Position numbers and translations under genes: made by a program
DNA from: Sphingobacterium deserti
GTDB taxonomy: Bacteria; Bacteroidota; Bacteroidia; Sphingobacteriales; Sphingobacteriaceae
Assembly (NCBI RefSeq): GCF_000757725.1
Contig: NZ_JJMU01000048.1
Location: 1 to 64,000 of the forward strand
Direction of reading: 5' to 3'
Length of the DNA: 64,000 bases
Shown: positions 60,767-64,000 of the stretch, piece after piece
How the letters are laid out: every line of letters begins with the position of its first letter
Position numbering within the stretch: the stretch's first letter is position 1
Notes under the pieces: generated by a model
The model's input: the letters and a program-made list of their open reading frames with translations, nothing else
The model's database searches: none
Told to the model about the DNA's origin: nothing

Positions 60767-60774
60767 CAAATTTA
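60767..60774 (-). promoter_or_regulatory. Putative -7 element of the deacetylase gene
   Basis: Minus-strand TAAATTTG (TAnnTTTG) 24 nt before the start at 60742; on the other strand, near-matching GATTTTTG (60756-60763) may serve the TolC gene. Confidence 0.45.
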
Positions 60775-60800
60775 GGAATCATTTACACTTAAATTACGAA

Positions 60801-62165
60801 ATGATACGAAAATTATCATCCGCTATTTTTCTTTGGCTGATTCTGTTCTGTAACGGGGGGCTAAGCGTTCGCGCGCAGGTCAGCTTGCAACAGGCTATTC
60901 AGACCATGCTTGAACGCAATATGCAGATTCGCCAAGCGCAATTCGGTTATGATATCAGCGAACAGAATTTAATACAATCGAAAAAAGAATTATATCCAAA
61001 CTTATCATTCGGTGCTGATAATACCAATATATATGGATTAACTTTTGACCAAACATCCGGGCAGTTGATTCAGGGCGACGCATGGACAAGCTATGCGAAT
61101 GCGCAAGTTATTTCTAGCGTTGAGATTTTTAGAGGTTTTCAGAAAGTCAATCAAATACGGGCGAATAAGATACAATTGGCTATAGACGCATCGGAAGTAG
61201 ATAAGGTGAAGAACGATCTGACACTGTCTGTCATCACTAATTACTTAGAAGCCATAACGAACAATGAGCTTTATGAAGCGGCAAAACAACAGGTACGCTT
61301 GTCCAGTGAACAGCTGCGACAAGACAGCATCCAGTTTGCAGTGGGTAACAAAACGATAGCGGATATATCACAGTCTGAAAACCAAGTGGCAACAGATGAA
61401 CTGAGTATTATGACATCCGAAAATGCCTATGAGCTTTCCATGCTCAATCTCAAGCAACTGATGGAGATGTCGCCAGACACAACATTTGAACTAGAAAAGC
61501 CCGATATTGCCGAAATCATGGCTGAATACGCGGTATTATCTTTTGACGATGTATTTCAAAAGGCGTTAACTACACAACCAAACATTGAACAAGCTGGCTA
61601 TAACATTGCCTTGGCAAAGAAAAATATTGATATCGCTAAAGGAGGGTATTACCCAACGTTAAGTCTATCCGGCTCCTACGGGACAAATTACTCATCGCGA
61701 GCGATGACTGCTGGAGAGTTGCCCGGAACATTCGTGTTAAGGCCTTTTTTCGACCAAGTGGATGCCAATAAGTCTTTTCGCGGCGGCGTAGGTCTAACCG
61801 TACCTATATTTAACAACGGTCGAATTAAAGCAGACATCAACCGGGCCAAACTAAGTTACTTGCAGGCGCAGACCGCAGATGCAATAGAGCGTAGAAACTT
61901 GGAAAGAACGATTGGTCAAGCCATTTTAGATCTTAAGTTTGCTAACAAGCAATATTTCACGTCGCAGGTCGCGTTTAATACGTCGCGCGTGGCCTTCGAA
62001 GCCATCAAGGAGCGGTATGATGTCGGAATGGCAAATTCCATCGAGATGTTTACGGCACAGACAAATATGAACAGGGCTGAATTTGATATGATTCGCAGAA
62101 AATACGAAATGGTTTTCCGCGGTAAGGTAATCGATTATTACATAGGCAATCCAATTACATTTTAA
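60801..62165 (+). CDS. TolC-family outer-membrane efflux protein
   Basis: 454 aa. I chose the ATG at 60801 (MIRKLSSAIFLWLILFCNGGLSVRA|QVS) over an upstream in-frame one, because it gives a clean signal peptide. Two OEP repeats follow, with long helical runs, VGLTVPIFNNGRIKADINRAKL and FKAIKERYDVGMANSIEMFTAQ-like coiled segments. It pairs with the HlyD-like adaptor 12 bp downstream. The inner-membrane transporter (MacB or RND type) is not in the window; the gene after the adaptor is a helix-hairpin-helix protein. Confidence 0.92.
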   Translation: MIRKLSSAIFLWLILFCNGGLSVRAQVSLQQAIQTMLERNMQIRQAQFGYDISEQNLIQSKKELYPNLSFGADNTNIYGLTFDQTSGQLIQGDAWTSYANAQVISSVEIFRGFQKVNQIRANKIQLAIDASEVDKVKNDLTLSVITNYLEAITNNELYEAAKQQVRLSSEQLRQDSIQFAVGNKTIADISQSENQVATDELSIMTSENAYELSMLNLKQLMEMSPDTTFELEKPDIAEIMAEYAVLSFDDVFQKALTTQPNIEQAGYNIALAKKNIDIAKGGYYPTLSLSGSYGTNYSSRAMTAGELPGTFVLRPFFDQVDANKSFRGGVGLTVPIFNNGRIKADINRAKLSYLQAQTADAIERRNLERTIGQAILDLKFANKQYFTSQVAFNTSRVAFEAIKERYDVGMANSIEMFTAQTNMNRAEFDMIRRKYEMVFRGKVIDYYIGNPITF

Positions 62166-62177
62166 CCATAATTATCC

Positions 62178-63494
62178 ATGACAAAGAAGAAAAGTAAACT
62201 TCCTAAAATATTGGTCATTTCAGCTGTCGCTATACTTATCATCGTTGTAGTGGGCAGTAAATTAGGTTGGTTTGGTGATGGCGCTGTGCAACAGGTAGCG
62301 GTGGATGCCGTGTCAGAAAAGACGATATCCGAACTTGTTTCGGCGAGTGGGAAGGTACAGCCTGAGTTTGAGGTGAAGTTAAGTTCGGAAGTTTCTGGAG
62401 AGATTATCGAGTTGAATGTTCGCGAAGGTGATGTCGTCAAAAAAGGGCAGATCCTGTGCCGGGTAAGACCAGATTTGCTGCAGTCTGGCTACGATCAAGT
62501 CGCTGCCATGGTGAGCCAGCAGCAAGCCAATCTAGCGGTATCACAACAAGTGTTGAAGCAGCAAGAAGCTAGCTTCGTAAATTTTGAAGCGACGTATAAC
62601 CGCAGTTTGGAATTGTTTAATAAACGGGTGATATCAGCTTCGGAGATGGACAAAGCGCGGGCAGACTACGAAGGAGCGCGAGCCACGCTTGAATCCCAAC
62701 GTCAGCAAGTGGTCGCCGCGCGGTTCGGGGTGAACCAGTCGCAGGCCCAGTTGCAAGAGGCAGGAAACAGCTTATCGCGGACGACAATCTATGCACCTTC
62801 TGACGGCATTATTTCATTGCTCTCTATCGAACTGGGGGAGCGCGTAGTAGGAACGGCACAAATGGCAGGAACCGAAATCATGCGGATTGCGAATATGTCG
62901 ACTATGGAAGTGAACGTAGAGGTAAACGAAAACGACATCAATAGGGTACGCGTAGGCAATACTGCCACCATCGAGGTAGATGCGTTCCAAGGTCGCAAAT
63001 TTAAAGGTCAAGTAACAGAAATATCCAGCTCTTCAACATCGACTGGTACGACAACAGCGGCTGCTACAACAGCGGAACAGGTTACCAACTTTAATGTGAA
63101 GGTACGTATAGAACCTTCTTCCTATGCGGATTTGCGAAACGAAAACAATGAAAGTTCGTCTCCCTTTAAACCAGGTCTTTCAGCTACTGTACAAATACAC
63201 ACGAAGTCCGATAAAGGTCTTATCGTACCTATACAAGCTGTCACGGTGCGTGCGAAGGAAAACGAAGTAGACTCAACCAGCAGTGCTGAGGTGAAAGAAT
63301 ATGTTTTTGTATTGCAGGGCGAAACAGTGAAAATGGTAGAAGTAAAAACAGGGATCCAAGATGATAGTAATATTATCGTGAAGTCGGGATTAAAGGCGGG
63401 TGAAGAGGTTGTCTCAAGACCTTTTAATGCAATCTCGAAAATTTTACAGGATGGCACAAAAGTTAAGAAAGTGACAGCAAACGAATTGAAATGA
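62178..63494 (+). CDS. Periplasmic adaptor protein (HlyD/MacA-like)
   Basis: 438 aa. An N-terminal membrane anchor (about 8-30, ILVISAVAILIIVVVGS) is followed by the biotinyl-lipoyl half motif SSEVSGEIIELNVREGDVVKKGQILCRV and a long alpha-hairpin (about 100-195, many Gln). The second half comes next (IYAPSDGIISLLSIELGERVVGTAQM), then beta-barrel and membrane-proximal domains (IVPIQAVTVRAKENEVDS, VKSGLKAGEEVVSRPF). A Thr/Ser/Ala-rich low-complexity stretch (about 282-298) interrupts the barrel. It joins the TolC channel to an ABC- or RND-type pump encoded elsewhere. Confidence 0.92.
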   Translation: MTKKKSKLPKILVISAVAILIIVVVGSKLGWFGDGAVQQVAVDAVSEKTISELVSASGKVQPEFEVKLSSEVSGEIIELNVREGDVVKKGQILCRVRPDLLQSGYDQVAAMVSQQQANLAVSQQVLKQQEASFVNFEATYNRSLELFNKRVISASEMDKARADYEGARATLESQRQQVVAARFGVNQSQAQLQEAGNSLSRTTIYAPSDGIISLLSIELGERVVGTAQMAGTEIMRIANMSTMEVNVEVNENDINRVRVGNTATIEVDAFQGRKFKGQVTEISSSSTSTGTTTAAATTAEQVTNFNVKVRIEPSSYADLRNENNESSSPFKPGLSATVQIHTKSDKGLIVPIQAVTVRAKENEVDSTSSAEVKEYVFVLQGETVKMVEVKTGIQDDSNIIVKSGLKAGEEVVSRPFNAISKILQDGTKVKKVTANELK

Positions 63495-63521
63495 CAGACT
63501 AACAGCAATTAATGGTAAGGT

Positions 63522-64000
63522 ATGGGGAAACTGAGCGTATTCTTCCGGCTAACACAAAATGAACGCCGTGGCTTCATGGTTTTGTTGTTATTTAGTGTTT
63601 CGATATACTACATGCCATTACTTTATCGCTACATATTTCACACCGCGCCGCCTGCTGAGCCGCTGATATCGTGGGTTGACATTGTACCTGATGGCCCGTC
63701 CGAACGCCATACAAACGATCTGTTCTTCTCGGAAAAAGAGGCGGAAATAAGCTCCACAGCAGCTCATAAGCTCAGCCCTTTCAATCCTAATAATCTTCCC
63801 GCTTCGCAATGGAAAGCAATGGGTTTTTCGGATAAGCAAATTCGGGTCATCAAAAATTATGAAAGCAAAGGTGGACGCTTTTATAAGGCCGAAGATGTGC
63901 GGAAGATATATTCTATATCCGCTGCAGAATTCGAGCGTATAGCGCCCTTTTTGCGCTTTGAAGAGTCCAAGATTTCACTACCCCCAACAGCTTCTCCATT
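63522..64000 (+). CDS. Helix-hairpin-helix protein, 3' end cut off by window
   Basis: The frame opens at ATG 63522 and stays open to base 64000 (about 159 residues). A basic N-terminus with RLTQNERRGFMVLLLFSVSIYYMPLLY forms a membrane anchor (about 18-36). Then comes FNPNNLPASQWKAMGFSDKQIRVIKNYESKGGRFYKAEDVRKIYSI, a helix-hairpin-helix unit of the ComEA-like type (PF12836), common as an anchored DNA-binding or competence-related protein in Bacteroidota. More repeats may follow outside the window. It begins 27 bp after the adaptor gene and may belong to the same transcript. Confidence 0.8.
   Translation, partial: MGKLSVFFRLTQNERRGFMVLLLFSVSIYYMPLLYRYIFHTAPPAEPLISWVDIVPDGPSERHTNDLFFSEKEAEISSTAAHKLSPFNPNNLPASQWKAMGFSDKQIRVIKNYESKGGRFYKAEDVRKIYSISAAEFERIAPFLRFEESKISLPPTASP

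Noticed and set aside
1..64000. tRNA, rRNA, CRISPR arrays, IS elements, prophage
   Set aside because: Scanned by eye for tRNA arms, repeated spacers, transposase or terminal inverted repeats; nothing convincing. A tool such as tRNAscan-SE would be decisive.

Overview
The window looks like a chromosome segment from a Bacteroidota bacterium, most likely of the Sphingobacteriaceae (Sphingobacterium/Pedobacter relatives). The evidence is the gene content (TamL/TamB pair, DUF4249 lipoprotein next to a TonB-dependent receptor, DUF4397 lipoprotein, C10 peptidase, S9 dipeptidyl peptidase, DUF1080 protein), the phylum-type promoter element TAnnTTTG in front of many genes, and the general lack of Shine-Dalgarno sites. 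Base composition is moderate (low 40s % G+C by eye, not computed), with two clearly AT-richer patches at about 12.4-14.5 kb and 42.7-43.4 kb. I found no rRNA, tRNA, CRISPR array or insertion sequence.

Layout. 0-8.5 kb: the start of mdh (cut by the window edge) and a tamB-tamL envelope-assembly operon. 8.7-12.3 kb: an OmpR-type two-component system followed by two small secreted PepSY-like proteins and a Dabb-fold lipoprotein. 12.4-14.5 kb: an AT-rich island with a C10 cysteine peptidase, whose start region is frameshifted, and a small lipoprotein that could be its inhibitor. 14.7-26.9 kb: a small membrane-protein pair (DUF4342-like, YqaE/Pmp3), valS, an LtaS-like phosphotransferase, an outer-membrane barrel protein, the sucA-sucB operon and a divergent cryptochrome/photolyase. 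27-36.3 kb: an atypical SDR protein, a UbiD-family decarboxylase, asnB, a DPP-IV-like peptidase, a DUF1080 protein, folB and a small heat-shock protein. 36.4-42.6 kb: a four-gene TetR-TolC-MFP-RND efflux operon with the regulator first. 42.7-44.7 kb: a broken AlbA_2/Schlafen-type fragment with a 3 x 23-bp tandem repeat, then a Mef-like MFS exporter behind a short leader ORF and RNA hairpins. 44.8-54.1 kb: smc, a DUF4397 lipoprotein, an Lrp-EamA operon with a strong operator dyad, and a fused FAD/Fe-S dehydrogenase. 54.2-60.1 kb: secreted proteins, an esterase, a TonB-dependent receptor and a DUF4249 lipoprotein. 60.1-64 kb: a polysaccharide deacetylase, a TolC-HlyD pair and the start of a helix-hairpin-helix protein.

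The most interesting item is at 43204-43409. A consensus promoter (TTTG, 19 bp, TACCTTTG) sits 6 nt before a 17-codon ORF, MKFTSLYRILTIRIRIA. Its Arg-Ile-Arg matches the '+X+' motif of macrolide-arrest leader peptides, and it is followed by hairpins and a Mef-family-like exporter. It reads like a drug-inducible attenuator in Bacteroidota, a hypothesis that can be tested. A related observation is that four consensus -7 elements lie only 4-7 nt before a start codon (folB, tetR, lrp and this leader), which suggests leaderless or nearly leaderless mRNAs.
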